A stretch of DNA of 64,000 nt from Lachnospiraceae bacterium (GCA_030536685.1 JAUNPP010000002.1:35906-99905); one strand, 5' to 3'. Counted from the first letter of the stretch, positions 25,978 to 35,602 are shown. Program-made: numbers and translations. The notes: a model not told the origin generated them from the sequence alone.

Positions 25978-26766
25978 ATGACAGACAGAAAAAAAGCAAT
26001 ACTGGTTGTTAGTTTCGGAACCAGTATCAACGAAGCAAGAGAAAAGACCATTGATAAGATTGAAGATGATTTCCGCCGGGAATTTCCCGACCATTCCATA
26101 TATCGGGCATGGACCAGCAAAATGATTATCCGCAAGATTTTAAAACGTGACGGAATCCGTATCATGACAGTTACAGATGCGGTAGAACAGATGATTGCAG
26201 ACGGAATCCAGGAGCTGGTTGTTCAGCCCACCCATATCTTGAATGGAATCGAGAATGATATTATGATTTCCGAAGTGAATTCCTTTGCAGAAAGCTTTGA
26301 ATCCATTCGTTTCGGCAATCCGCTGTTATCTTCTACCAACGATAACCTCGCTGTTATTGCAGCTATCAAAAACGAATATCCGGAAATCCCCGACAACGAA
26401 GCGCTTGTTTTCATGGGACATGGTACCGTACACTTTACCAACACCGTATATGCCGCCCTTGATTTTACATTGAAAGATTACTGGCACAGCAATATCTTCA
26501 TGGGAACAGTTGAAGCCTATCCTTCCCTCAGCACTATGGTCAAGCTGGTAAAAGCGCTGAATCCGACCAGAGTTCATCTCGCGCCGTTCATGATCGTAGC
26601 AGGCGATCACGCCATCAACGATATGGCAGGTGAAGAAGAAGACTCTTGGAAGAATGTCTTTCTTCACGAGGGCTACGATGTGGTGTGCCATCTGAAAGGC
26701 ATCGGAGAATATCCTGCCATCCGCCGGATCTTTATCGATCACGCCAGAGAAGCTATGCAGGCATAA
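25978..26766 (+). CDS. cbiK: Anaerobic cobalt chelatase CbiK (sirohydrochlorin cobaltochelatase)
   Basis: Inserts Co2+ into sirohydrochlorin, starting the anaerobic cobalamin branch. The 262-residue length is typical. Metal and substrate histidines appear in QPTHILNGIEND, FMGHGTVHF and VAGDHAINDMAG, and the N-terminal VVSFGTS motif is intact. ATG 25978 is chosen, with AGGAGG 7 nt upstream; the frame runs 34 codons further 5' across the promoter. It is transcribed divergently from hemC, whose operon makes its substrate precursor. Confidence 0.94.
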   Translation: MTDRKKAILVVSFGTSINEAREKTIDKIEDDFRREFPDHSIYRAWTSKMIIRKILKRDGIRIMTVTDAVEQMIADGIQELVVQPTHILNGIENDIMISEVNSFAESFESIRFGNPLLSSTNDNLAVIAAIKNEYPEIPDNEALVFMGHGTVHFTNTVYAALDFTLKDYWHSNIFMGTVEAYPSLSTMVKLVKALNPTRVHLAPFMIVAGDHAINDMAGEEEDSWKNVFLHEGYDVVCHLKGIGEYPAIRRIFIDHAREAMQA

Positions 26767-26793
26767 CCATACCGCTAATTATCGGTGTGGAGT

Positions 26794-26901
26794 GCTGAAC
26801 CTGCCGATTATTCCAAATTCGCCGGGTTTTCTAAATCTGTTGGATTTGCTGAATCTGCCGATTATCCTGAATTCGCCAGGTTTGCTGAACCTGCCAATTA
26901 T
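26794..26901. repeat. 18-bp minisatellite, six units, downstream of cbiK
   Basis: Six contiguous 18-bp units fill 26794-26901. Type A (GCTGAAyCTGCCrATTAT) is at 26794, 26848 and 26884; type B (yCykAATTCGCCrGGTTT) at 26812 and 26866; a diverged unit at 26830. The period is a multiple of three, so both strands stay open; the plus-strand reading gives hexapeptides such as AEPADY and PEFARF. No ribosome site precedes it, and I do not call a gene. Confidence 0.8.
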
Positions 26902-26907
26902 CCTGAA

Positions 26908-26961
26908 AATGTCCCTGCATACGGAGAAATCTACAGTATCTCTCCATATGACAGGGACATT
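26908..26961. terminator. Long hairpin between convergent cbiK and C_GCAxxG_C_C genes
   Basis: AATGTCCCTG (26908-26917) pairs with CAGGGACATT (26952-26961), and the inner part continues with GGAGA pairing to TCTCC. A T-run (TTTTTG) follows 9 nt later on the plus strand. It probably ends transcription of cbiK; the minus-strand direction is less clear. Confidence 0.6.
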
Positions 26962-26995
26962 CGTGTTATGTTTTTGTTCAGCATACGCAGTCTCA

Positions 26996-27457
26996 TCAGT
27001 CAATAAACTGTTTATTGATTATTCTTGCAGCGTCGGCAACATATTCCAGACAGGGTTTTTTCTTGTAGTAGCGGCCTCCCCGCTCCTGAACCTTTGTCAT
27101 CACATCATCACCTTCCAGATAGGTTAACTCGCTGCAGTAAATACTGCCGTTTTCCTTTTTAAATTCATTATACAGATAACGAATCATCTCATAGTTTTCT
27201 CTTTTTGCTTCAATATTTTTCGGATCCGTATTTCCAGTTTCCAAACCTGCAATCATGGCCATTGCACATACTGCCCCGCATACTTCTTTCATTCTGCCCA
27301 TTCCACCCCCAAATGAACATGAAAGTTTTAATGCCAGTTCCGGGTCAATTCCATACCTGTCACAATAGGAAAGAATAACTGCCTGACAACAATTATAGCC
27401 TTCTCTAAAGTTATCCTTTGTCCTTTCAACATAATTCTCTTTTTTTAACATCAGCAC
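26996..27457 (-). CDS. C_GCAxxG_C_C family redox protein
   Basis: Small cysteine protein (153 residues) with the family signature: FREGYNCCQAV near residues 18-28, GGGMGRMKEVCGAVCAM (about 50-66) and a late Cys at about 136. Members are thought to be redox-active, with unknown partners; some carry a selenocysteine or occur near oxidoreductases. A GTG start at 27457 has AAAGGA 7 nt upstream; an ATG two codons later is the alternative. It stands alone, convergent with cbiK and upstream of the nifJ terminator. Confidence 0.85.
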   Translation of the reverse strand: MLMLKKENYVERTKDNFREGYNCCQAVILSYCDRYGIDPELALKLSCSFGGGMGRMKEVCGAVCAMAMIAGLETGNTDPKNIEAKRENYEMIRYLYNEFKKENGSIYCSELTYLEGDDVMTKVQERGGRYYKKKPCLEYVADAARIINKQFID

Positions 27458-27591
27458 ATTTAAATCCTTTCAGCATAATACCAGTTATCTGGCCGGATAA
27501 TTGAATTCTCCTACCGTATACTTCCTGATTTATTATATTTTACACTAAATCAAATAAAATATAAAGTATTTATTTGTAAAATAATTACGAA

Positions 27592-27641
27592 AAAGTAAAA
27601 AAGATGCAGAAGAAATCGGTTTCCCATATTTCTTCTGCATC
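27592..27641 (-). terminator. Rho-independent terminator of nifJ
   Basis: GATGCAGAAGAAAT (27603-27616) pairs perfectly with ATTTCTTCTGCATC (27628-27641), a 14-bp stem with an 11-nt loop. The minus strand continues with TTTTTTACTTTTT. It lies 47 nt after the nifJ stop. Confidence 0.9.
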
Positions 27642-27688
27642 AGCTATTGAATAACCGTGTTTCAAACGATATTCATAAAAGATTCAGA

Positions 27689-30600
27689 TTATTCTTCTAC
27701 TGAGTAGAGTGCAACCAGTCTCTGCAGGTGAGCATACTTTTCAACTGCCAGTTCTTCAGACTTAGCAAACATCTTAGCTGCCTTATCAGGGTTCTTAAGA
27801 GCCAGTGAAGTATAACGAACTTCGCCCTTTAAGAAGTTCTGATACAGAGACATATCAGGTGTCTTGGAATCAAGGCTGAAAGGATTCTTGCCTTCTTCCT
27901 TCAGTGCAGGATTGTATCTGAATAAGTTCCAGTATCCTGATGCAACTGCTTCAGCTTCTTCGGTCATAGCCTTAGCCATACCCTTTCTGATACCATGGTT
28001 GATACAAGGAGCGTATGCGATGATCAGTGAAGGTCCGGGATATGCTTCTGCTTCTGCGATAGCCTTAACAGTCTGATTGTAATCAGCACCCATAGCGATC
28101 TGAGCAACGTATACATAACCGTAGCTCATAGCGATGCCAGCAAGGTCTTTCTTCTTAACATCTTTACCGCCAGCTGCGAACTGTGCAACAGCACCTACGT
28201 TAGTAGACTTGGAAGCCTGTCCGCCTGTGTTGGAGTATACTTCAGTATCGAATACGAAGATGTTGATGTCTTTGCCGGAAGCTAATACATGGTCAACACC
28301 GCCGAAACCGATATCGTATGCCCAGCCGTCACCACCGAAGATCCACTGTGATTTCTTGGACAGGTAGTCTTTTTCAGACAGGATATCCTGAGCTTTGTCA
28401 CAGCCGCATGCTTCTAATGCAGCAATCAGCTTATCTGTAGCAGCACCATTGGTAGCGCCACAAGCAAAAGTATCCAGCCATTCTTTACCAGCTGCAACAA
28501 CTGCTTCGTTCTTGCCATTTGCTACTACATCTTCGATCTTCTCTTTCAGACGATCTCTGATTGCGTTCTGAGCTAATAACATACCATAACCAAATTCAGC
28601 ATTGTCTTCGAATAAGGAGTTATCCCATGCAGGACCCTGTCCTTTTTCGTTTACTGTATAAGGTGTGGAAGGTGAAGAGTTACCCCAGATTGAAGAACAT
28701 CCTGTTGCGTTAGCAAGGTACATTCTGTCACCGAATAACTGTGTGATTAATTTAGCGTAAGGTGTTTCACCACAACCTGCACATGCGCCTGAGAACTCAA
28801 GCAGAGGCTGTCTGAACTGAGAACCTTTAACGGTTGCAGCAGCAAACTTAGCAGCTACTTCAGGTTTCTTAGGTACGGTTAAACCAAAGTCATAACCAGC
28901 CTGAATACCTTCGTTAGCTTCGAAGTTCTTCATCTCCAGAGCTTTACCCTGTTTGTTTCCAGGACATACGTTAGCACATGATCCACATCCTGTACAGTCA
29001 TATGCAGATACAGTCATTGTATATCTGAATTCTTTCAGACCTGTGCAGGGGATTGTTTCTACACATGCGGGAGCCTTAGCTGCTTCTTCTTCTGTCATAA
29101 CAACAGGACGGATTACAGCGTGAGGACAAACGTATGCACAACGGTTACACTGAATACACTTTGCAGGATCCCATACAGGAATGTTAACAGCGATACCACG
29201 TTTTTCGAATGCTGCAGAACCTGAAGGTGTTGTACCATCTACATAATCCTTGAATGCGGATACAGGCAGTTTGTTACCTTCCTGTGCATTGATCGGGATC
29301 TGGATGTTGTTAACGAATTTAGCAACTGCAGAATCGCCTTCTACAGACTTGCCAAGGTTTTCGTATTCGCAGTCAGCCCAGCTTGCGGGTACTTCGATTT
29401 CTTTAACCTGTTTAGCACCAGCTTCGATAGCAGCCCAGTTCTTTTCTACGATTTCCTGACCTTTACGTCCGTATGTTGCAGCAGCAGCTTTCTTCATCAG
29501 TTCAATTGCGCTTTCTTCAGGAATGATGTTAGCAAGCTTGAAGAATGCAGACTGAAGGATTGTGTTGATACGTGTAGGGCCCATGCCTGTTTCGATACCA
29601 ATCTTAACACCGTCGATTACATACATCTTGATGTTGTGATCAGCAATATATTTCTTAGCCTGTCCGGGCAGGTGTTTTTCAATACCTTCCATATCCCAGG
29701 GGCAGTTCAGCAGGAATGTACCGCCATCCTTGATATCCTGAACCATGTTGTACTTACGTACATAAGAGGGATTGTGGCAAGCTACAAAGTTCGCTTTGGA
29801 AATCAGGTATGTGGAGTGAATTGCTTCCTTACCGAAACGAAGGTGAGAAATTGTTACACCGCCTGATTTCTTGGAGTCATAATCAAAGTATGCCTGAGCA
29901 TACATATCTGTGTTATCACCAATGATCTTGATGGAGTTCTTGTTTGCACCTACTGTACCGTCGGCACCCAGACCCCAGAACTTACAGCTGATAGTTGAAG
30001 CAGGAGTTGTATCAGGGTTTTCGCCCAGTTCCAGTGAAAGGTTTGTAACATCATCCACGATACCCATTGTGAATTTCTGCTTTTCTGTGTTGTTGTAAAC
30101 AGCCAGAATCTGAGCAGGAGTTGTATCTTTGGAACCTAAACCGTAACGGCCTGTGAATACAGGTACGGAATCAAACTTGGTTCCCTTTAATGCTGCAACT
30201 ACATCCAGGTACAGGGGCTCGCCCATAGCACCGGGTTCTTTTGTTCTGTCCAGAACAGTAATCTTCTTAACAGTTTCAGGAATTGCTGCAACCAGTGCTT
30301 CAGCGGAGAAAGGTCTGTAAAGACGTACTTTAACAGCACCAACCTTAGCGCCTGCTGCGTTCATGTATGTAATTGTTTCATCAATTGTTTCACATACAGA
30401 ACCCATAGCAATGATGATCTGTTCAGCATCAGGAGCACCTACATAGTTGAATAACTTGTAGTTTGTACCGATCTTTTCGTTGATCTTGTCCATGTATTCC
30501 TGAACTACTGCAGGCAGTGCATCGTAATAAGGGTTACATGCTTCTCTTGCCTGGAAGAAGATATCAGGGTTCTGTGCAGAACCTCTCTGGCAGGGATGAT

Positions 30601-31231
30601 TGGGGTTCAGCGCATTCTTTCTGTATGCAGCCAGTGCATCCATATCCAGCATATCTTTCAGATCTTCATAATCCCATTCTTCGATCTTCTGAATTTCATG
30701 AGAAGTTCTGAAACCATCGAAGAAGTTGATGAAAGGAACTTTACCTTTGATAGCAGCCAGATGAGCAACGGGAGTTAAGTCCATAACTTCCTGTACACTG
30801 GATTCGCAAAGCATAGCACAACCGGTCTGACGGCATGCATATACGTCGGAATGATCACCGAAGATTGACAGTGCATGAGATGCTAACGCACGTGCGGATA
30901 CGTTAAATACACCGGGAAGCTGCTCGCCAGCTACTTTGTAAAGGTTGGGGATCATTAAAAGCAGACCCTGAGAAGCTGTGTAAGTAGTTGTCAGAGCACC
31001 TGCTGCCAGTGAACCATGTACAGCACCTGCTGCACCTGCTTCAGACTGCATCTCGATAACCTGAACAGGCTGACCGAAAATGTTCTTCTTTCCTGCAGTT
31101 GCCCACTCATCAGCAGCTTCTGCCATAACAGATGAAGGGGTAATAGGGTAGATTGCTGCTACTTCTGTAAAAGCATAAGAAGCATGGGAAGCAGCATGGT
31201 TACCATCCATGGTTTTCATTTTTCTTGCCAT
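27689..31231 (-). CDS. nifJ: Pyruvate:ferredoxin (flavodoxin) oxidoreductase
   Basis: Oxidatively decarboxylates pyruvate to acetyl-CoA and CO2 while reducing ferredoxin, the main pyruvate route in strict anaerobes. At 1180 residues all domains are in one chain. Two [4Fe-4S] motifs are seen, CIQCNRCAYVCP (near 690) and CTGCGSCANVCP (near 743). The TPP-binding part has GDGWAYDIGFGGVDHV (near 965) and FDTEVYSNTGGQ. The N-terminal start with DGNHAASHASYAF is typical. AGGAGG lies 7 nt before the ATG. Codon use is strongly biased compared with neighbours, as expected for a very highly expressed gene. Single-gene unit with promoter and terminator. Confidence 0.97.
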   Translation of the reverse strand: MARKMKTMDGNHAASHASYAFTEVAAIYPITPSSVMAEAADEWATAGKKNIFGQPVQVIEMQSEAGAAGAVHGSLAAGALTTTYTASQGLLLMIPNLYKVAGEQLPGVFNVSARALASHALSIFGDHSDVYACRQTGCAMLCESSVQEVMDLTPVAHLAAIKGKVPFINFFDGFRTSHEIQKIEEWDYEDLKDMLDMDALAAYRKNALNPNHPCQRGSAQNPDIFFQAREACNPYYDALPAVVQEYMDKINEKIGTNYKLFNYVGAPDAEQIIIAMGSVCETIDETITYMNAAGAKVGAVKVRLYRPFSAEALVAAIPETVKKITVLDRTKEPGAMGEPLYLDVVAALKGTKFDSVPVFTGRYGLGSKDTTPAQILAVYNNTEKQKFTMGIVDDVTNLSLELGENPDTTPASTISCKFWGLGADGTVGANKNSIKIIGDNTDMYAQAYFDYDSKKSGGVTISHLRFGKEAIHSTYLISKANFVACHNPSYVRKYNMVQDIKDGGTFLLNCPWDMEGIEKHLPGQAKKYIADHNIKMYVIDGVKIGIETGMGPTRINTILQSAFFKLANIIPEESAIELMKKAAAATYGRKGQEIVEKNWAAIEAGAKQVKEIEVPASWADCEYENLGKSVEGDSAVAKFVNNIQIPINAQEGNKLPVSAFKDYVDGTTPSGSAAFEKRGIAVNIPVWDPAKCIQCNRCAYVCPHAVIRPVVMTEEEAAKAPACVETIPCTGLKEFRYTMTVSAYDCTGCGSCANVCPGNKQGKALEMKNFEANEGIQAGYDFGLTVPKKPEVAAKFAAATVKGSQFRQPLLEFSGACAGCGETPYAKLITQLFGDRMYLANATGCSSIWGNSSPSTPYTVNEKGQGPAWDNSLFEDNAEFGYGMLLAQNAIRDRLKEKIEDVVANGKNEAVVAAGKEWLDTFACGATNGAATDKLIAALEACGCDKAQDILSEKDYLSKKSQWIFGGDGWAYDIGFGGVDHVLASGKDINIFVFDTEVYSNTGGQASKSTNVGAVAQFAAGGKDVKKKDLAGIAMSYGYVYVAQIAMGADYNQTVKAIAEAEAYPGPSLIIAYAPCINHGIRKGMAKAMTEEAEAVASGYWNLFRYNPALKEEGKNPFSLDSKTPDMSLYQNFLKGEVRYTSLALKNPDKAAKMFAKSEELAVEKYAHLQRLVALYSVEE

Positions 31232-31307
31232 TGGAAATTCCTCCTAGATAGTATATAAAATGTTAATTTTAACAATGGGTTGCGGATTGCCTCTCCGCAT
31301 TACCCTG

Positions 31308-31336
31308 ATTATAACATCATGTTCCCAAAGTTGCAA
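31308..31336 (-). promoter_or_regulatory. Promoter of nifJ
   Basis: -35 TTGCAA (complement of 31331-31336), 17-bp spacer, perfect -10 TATAAT (31308-31313). The leader carries a short GCGGA/TCCGC hairpin and the palindrome TGTTAATTTTAACA (31261-31274) close to the ribosome site. Confidence 0.8.
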
Positions 31337-31375
31337 ATGAATATTCTGTTTTTTTTAACAAAAAACGGCTGAAAA

Positions 31376-31403
31376 TGAATGTGTTTTTCAAAAAATACAT
31401 TCA
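31376..31403 (-). terminator. Terminator of the cysK-HAD unit
   Basis: TGAATGT (31376-31382) and ACATTCA (31397-31403) with inner TTTTT/AAAAA form a nearly perfect hairpin. It lies 27 nt after the HAD gene stop; minus-strand continuation is TTTTCAGCCGTTTTTTG. Confidence 0.65.
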
Positions 31404-31430
31404 ACTGTTCCTGTTAATGCGCTATTCATT

Positions 31431-32249
31431 CTATGAAATCAAATTCAGCTTCTTACAGGCTTTATAAATTCCATCGTCATATAAATCATCCGTCTGACAA
31501 CTGCAAATAGAAAGCAGCCTTGGATGCGCATGTCCCAGCGCCACACTGTAATCTACCTGCTGCATCATATCCAGGTCATTGATACTGTCCCCGAAAGCAT
31601 AAGTCGTTCCGGACAATCCGGTCAGAGTCAGAAACCGTCGTATTCCCTCGCCTTTCCCGTTCTCTCTGGGAAATATCTCAAGGGAAGCCCCTTTGTCAAG
31701 CACCGTCATTCCAAGAAGCTCCGCCTTGCCCGCAACGTGGCGTACTGCGGCTTTTTTCTGTTCTTTCGCATCTGTTCCTTCAAAATCAGCCTCCACCCGG
31801 ACTGTCAGCTTACAGATATCGTCTGCGCGGTAATCGATCGGCTTCAGCTTTCCTTTATAAAACGCTTTATAAAAATGATAAAATCTCAGGTTATCCCCTG
31901 TACAGTCCCTTTCATCTGCATAAAGATATCTGCTGCCTTCAAACACAGGCATCAGACGCGCCTGCTTGCACAAAAAATCAAGCTCTCTGACCGTCTCCGC
32001 CTCCAGCGTCTGATACCACAGCTCCCGCCCTCTGTAAATGATATGGGTTCCGCATCCTGCAATATAACCGTCAAAGCCGATCTGCCGGATATAGGGTTCA
32101 ATACAGGACATGCATCTTCCGGTACAGATAATTACGATATTGCCATCCGCCTGGATTCTCCGAATGGCATCCAATGCACTTTGCGGAATCTTACGGGGAT
32201 CCTCTCTGTCGTACAGAGTTCCATCTATATCAAAAAATACAATCTTCAT
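31431..32249 (-). CDS. Cof-type HAD-IIB sugar phosphatase
   Basis: Haloacid dehalogenase-family phosphatase of 272 residues. Motif I is VFFDIDGTLYD at the N-terminus (nucleophile Asp8), motif II is IICTGR, and motif IV is AFGDSINDLDM near the C-terminus, with a type IIB cap between. Typical substrates are sugar phosphates or FMN-like compounds; the real one cannot be read. It starts 16 nt after cysK and ends at a hairpin terminator. Confidence 0.9.
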   Translation of the reverse strand: MKIVFFDIDGTLYDREDPRKIPQSALDAIRRIQADGNIVIICTGRCMSCIEPYIRQIGFDGYIAGCGTHIIYRGRELWYQTLEAETVRELDFLCKQARLMPVFEGSRYLYADERDCTGDNLRFYHFYKAFYKGKLKPIDYRADDICKLTVRVEADFEGTDAKEQKKAAVRHVAGKAELLGMTVLDKGASLEIFPRENGKGEGIRRFLTLTGLSGTTYAFGDSINDLDMMQQVDYSVALGHAHPRLLSICSCQTDDLYDDGIYKACKKLNLIS

Positions 32250-32265
32250 ACCTCACCAGCCATTC

Positions 32266-33195
32266 TCACCCAAACATACTGGTTGAAAGATAACGGTCTC
32301 CACTATCCGGCAGCAGCACCACGATCGTCCTGCCTTTATTCTCCGGTCTTTTTGCCAGTTCCACTGCCGCCTGCAGCGCCGCACCGGAAGAAATTCCCGC
32401 AAGGATTCCTTCTTTGCGGCAGAGAAGGCGTCCCATCTCGTATGCGTCTTCATCCTTTACGGTAATCACCTCATCATAAAGCTCCGTATCCAGGATGGAC
32501 GGAACAAAACCGCCGCCGATTCCCTGAATTGCATGAGCCCCTGCTTTACCTCCTGAAAGTACCGGCGAACCAGCCGGCTCCATAGCCACCAGATACAGAT
32601 CAGGATTCTTCTCCTTCAGATAACGTCCGGTTCCGGTCAGAGTTCCTCCGGTTCCCACACCTGCAACAAAAATATCTGCCTCGCCATCTGTATCCGCCCA
32701 GATCTCAGGCCCTGTAGTTTCATAATGCGCCTGTGCATTCGCCGGATTATCAAACTGAGAAGGGATAAAGCTGTTCTCATAAAGTCCTGCCAGTTCCTCT
32801 GCCTTCTCAATAGCACCGGTCATGGCTTTTGCTCCGTCTGTCAGTACGATCTCCGCGCCATATGCCTTTAAAAGCTTTCTTCTCTCTTCACTCATCGTAT
32901 CAGGCATTGTCAGGATCACTCTGTAGCCTTTAAGCAGAGCTGCCATAGCCAGACCGATCCCCGTATTGCCGGAAGTTGGCTCTATAATAACAGATTCTTC
33001 TTTTAAAAGCCCCTTTCTCTCGGCATCCTCAATCATTGCCTTCCCTACCCGGTCCTTTGCACTGCCTGCAGGATTATACATCTCCAGTTTTGCCAGAAGC
33101 ACCGCCTGCAGGTCAAACATCTCTTCTATCCGGCAAAGCTCCATCAGAGGTGTCCTGCCGATCAGATCCAGTGCCGACTTTTTAATATTCTTCAT
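32266..33195 (-). CDS. cysK: Cysteine synthase (O-acetylserine sulfhydrylase)
   Basis: PLP enzyme that makes cysteine from O-acetylserine and sulfide. The PLP Lys lies in NPAGSAKDRVG, the phosphate/substrate loop is PTSGNTGIGLA, and the C-terminal GISSGAALQAA is in place. Length 309 is standard. It leads a two-gene unit with the HAD phosphatase and has a good promoter. No CymR-type regulator or cysE is adjacent. Confidence 0.95.
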   Translation of the reverse strand: MKNIKKSALDLIGRTPLMELCRIEEMFDLQAVLLAKLEMYNPAGSAKDRVGKAMIEDAERKGLLKEESVIIEPTSGNTGIGLAMAALLKGYRVILTMPDTMSEERRKLLKAYGAEIVLTDGAKAMTGAIEKAEELAGLYENSFIPSQFDNPANAQAHYETTGPEIWADTDGEADIFVAGVGTGGTLTGTGRYLKEKNPDLYLVAMEPAGSPVLSGGKAGAHAIQGIGGGFVPSILDTELYDEVITVKDEDAYEMGRLLCRKEGILAGISSGAALQAAVELAKRPENKGRTIVVLLPDSGDRYLSTSMFG

Positions 33196-33271
33196 CGTAT
33201 CCCCTCCGTTTTTTCTATCTATTCTATCAGATATCCTCTGCTTTGTCCATTTCCGTTGTTACTATGTTTTT

Positions 33272-33300
33272 ATAATATCATTTTTTTATGCACATGTCAA
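33272..33300 (-). promoter_or_regulatory. Promoter of cysK
   Basis: -35 TTGACA (complement of 33295-33300), 17-bp spacer, -10 TATTAT (33272-33277) on the minus strand. Confidence 0.8.
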
Positions 33301-33451
33301 GCGTTTTTCAAACACATGTTCTCGTGATATCTTCCAATAAACCGCTCATTTTTTCAGATATATCGTCTGCTGTCCGCCTCTGGCTTGTCTATTTCTGCTA
33401 ATATTTTTACTACTTTTTTATTCTGTATCAGATAAAACGCAAAAAAGCTGT

Positions 33452-33479
33452 TTGTTTTTCCCGATAAATGTGATACTAT
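33452..33479 (+). promoter_or_regulatory. Probable promoter of fbp
   Basis: -35 TTGTTT (33452-33457), 16-bp spacer, -10 TACTAT (33474-33479), 61 nt upstream of the ATG. Confidence 0.5.
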
Positions 33480-33540
33480 AGAAACACTTAAACGGACTAT
33501 CAAGCGTATCTGAAGTCCATTATGCAGAAAGGAGAATATT

Positions 33541-35484
33541 ATGGATCTGCGTTATCTGCGGGTATTAGCCCGCCGTTTTCCAACGATTTCCAAAGCATCC
33601 ACAGAAATCATCAACCTGTCCGCCATTCTGAATCTTCCAAAGGGAACAGAGCACTTTGTTTCAGACCTGCATGGAGAATATGAACAATTCCTTCATGTGC
33701 TGAAAAACGGCTCCGGCTCCATTAAGCAAAAGATCGAAGAAGAATTCGGCAATACCTTAAGCGAAAAGGACAAGCGGACTCTGGCCACACTGATCTATTA
33801 TCCCGAACAGAAGCTTGCTCTGATCGAAAAACAGGAGAGGGAGATCTGTGACTGGTACAAGATCACACTGAACCGGCTGATCAAGGTTACCTGCCGTATT
33901 GCTTCCAAGTATACACGCTCCCGTGTACGGAAGATGCTTTCCTCAGATTTTGCTTACATATTTGAAGAAATCATTTTCGAGAATGACGTCAATCACGACA
34001 AGGATGCCTACTACAACTCTATTATTTCCACTATCATACAGATAGGGCGGGCGCCGGCCTGTATCATCGCCCTCTGTCAGACAATCCAGCGCCTGGCGGT
34101 TTCCCATCTGCATGTTCTGGGAGATATCTATGACAGAGGTCCAGGTCCGCACATTATCATGGATACCCTTATGAACTACCATTCCGTAGATATCCAGTGG
34201 GGCAACCATGACATCACCTGGATGGCAGCTGCCAGCGGACATCCCGCATGTATTGCAGTCGTGCTCCGTTTTGCCGCCCGCTACGGCGAGCTGGATATTG
34301 TAGAAGACGGATACGGAATCAATCTGGTACCGCTTCTGCGCTTTGTTATGGACACTTATAAGGATAATCCCGGTCCGAATTTCAATATTCATTATAATAA
34401 AGCTACTTACAATGAACTGGACCTGGAGGCCGACAAACGGATTCAGAAGGCCATGGCGATCATTCAGTTTAAACTGGAAGGACAGATTATCCAGAAACAC
34501 CCCGAATTCCATATGGAAGACCGGCTGCTTTTGGATAAGATCAATTACGAGGACCGCACCATCCTTCTGGATGGAGTCACCTATCCGCTTAATGACACGG
34601 ATTTCCCGACAATCGACCCGGCTGACCCTTACCGGCTGACACCGGAGGAAGAGAATGTAATGGAGCGCCTGGTTACCGCTTTCACTCACAGTGAAAAGCT
34701 TAATCGCCATGTCCGCTTCCTGTATGAAAAGGGAAGTCTCTACCTGATCTACAACAATAACCTTCTCTATCACGGCTGCGTACCTTTTAATGAGGACGGT
34801 GAATTCATCAATGTTCAGGTCGGCAGCAAGAGCCTGCATGGAAAATGTCTGTATGATGAGCTGGACAAATTCTGCAGAAAAGCATTTTATCTGCCGCCGG
34901 GACCTGAAAAATCATTTGCACAGGATATCATGTGGTTTATCTGGTGCAATAAAAATTCACCTCTTTTCGGAAAAGAGAAAATGGCTACTTTTGAACGGTA
35001 TTTTATTGATGATGAAAGTACATGGGTTGAATCCAAAAATCCTTACTACTCTCTGTTGGAAAATGAGGAAATTGTCAATAAAATTCTGATTGCATTTGAA
35101 CTGGATCCGGAAAATTCACGTATCATCAACGGACATGTTCCGGTAAAGAACAAGGAAAACCCCGTAAAATGCAACGGCAAGCTGATGATTATCGATGGCG
35201 GTTTTTCCAAGGCTTATCAGAAAACAACCGGAATTGCAGGTTACACACTGATATATAATTCCAATTCCATCTTTCTGGCGGCCCACAAACCATTTACCTC
35301 TACGGAAGAAGCAATCCAGAATGAGGATGACATCCATTCCGAGCATATCACCGTAAGAAGATTTGCCCACCGCAGGCTGGTGAAAGATATGGACAACGGT
35401 TTGCTGCTCCAGGAGCAGATTGCTGACCTGACGGAGCTTCTCCAGGCGTTCCGACAGGGTCTCATTCGGGAGTCCTCTGATTAA
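33541..35484 (+). CDS. fbp: Class III fructose-1,6-bisphosphatase
   Basis: Gluconeogenic enzyme that hydrolyses fructose-1,6-bisphosphate. The 647-residue class III form is found in Firmicutes and has a metallophosphatase core: FVSDLHGEY (about 39-47), GDIYDRGPG (about 196-204) and GNHDITW (about 221-227), with a GHVPV-type His late in the chain. AAAGGAGA precedes the ATG. It is a single-gene unit, divergent from cysK, and ends at a terminator shared with hemL. Allosteric control (PEP, AMP) is known for the class but not visible here. Confidence 0.96.
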   Translation: MDLRYLRVLARRFPTISKASTEIINLSAILNLPKGTEHFVSDLHGEYEQFLHVLKNGSGSIKQKIEEEFGNTLSEKDKRTLATLIYYPEQKLALIEKQEREICDWYKITLNRLIKVTCRIASKYTRSRVRKMLSSDFAYIFEEIIFENDVNHDKDAYYNSIISTIIQIGRAPACIIALCQTIQRLAVSHLHVLGDIYDRGPGPHIIMDTLMNYHSVDIQWGNHDITWMAAASGHPACIAVVLRFAARYGELDIVEDGYGINLVPLLRFVMDTYKDNPGPNFNIHYNKATYNELDLEADKRIQKAMAIIQFKLEGQIIQKHPEFHMEDRLLLDKINYEDRTILLDGVTYPLNDTDFPTIDPADPYRLTPEEENVMERLVTAFTHSEKLNRHVRFLYEKGSLYLIYNNNLLYHGCVPFNEDGEFINVQVGSKSLHGKCLYDELDKFCRKAFYLPPGPEKSFAQDIMWFIWCNKNSPLFGKEKMATFERYFIDDESTWVESKNPYYSLLENEEIVNKILIAFELDPENSRIINGHVPVKNKENPVKCNGKLMIIDGGFSKAYQKTTGIAGYTLIYNSNSIFLAAHKPFTSTEEAIQNEDDIHSEHITVRRFAHRRLVKDMDNGLLLQEQIADLTELLQAFRQGLIRESSD

Positions 35485-35556
35485 TACTGCCGGTACGCTA
35501 TTGCATCATTAACCGGCTTTATGCAATGCTGTACTGATGTCTGATCAAACTGCAAG

Positions 35557-35602
35557 AAAAAACGTGCAAAGCTATTTGTTCCGATAACTTTGCACGTTTT
35601 TT
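35557..35602. terminator. Bidirectional terminator between fbp and hemL
   Basis: AAAAAACGTGCAAAG (35557-35571) pairs with CTTTGCACGTTTTTT (35588-35602). T-runs follow the stem on both strands, so it serves fbp (+) and hemL (-). Confidence 0.9.

Larger units (their letters stand above)
33196..33540. other. Divergent control region between cysK and fbp
   Basis: This 345-bp spacer holds no gene. Toward cysK there is a strong promoter (33272-33300). Two CACATGT elements (33291-33297, 33313-33319) stand around and upstream of its -35. Toward fbp a weaker promoter lies at 33452-33479, followed by a leader of about 55 nt and AAAGGAGA before the ATG. The middle part (33320-33440) shows nothing I can name. 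Confidence 0.5.

Noticed and set aside
26785..27006. Hexapeptide-repeat protein gene after cbiK
   Set aside because: GTG start without a ribosome site, both strands equally open because the repeat period is a multiple of three, and a hairpin lies inside the frame.
33943..34839. 298-codon minus-strand frame inside fbp
   Set aside because: Antisense shadow of a strongly conserved enzyme; no ribosome site.
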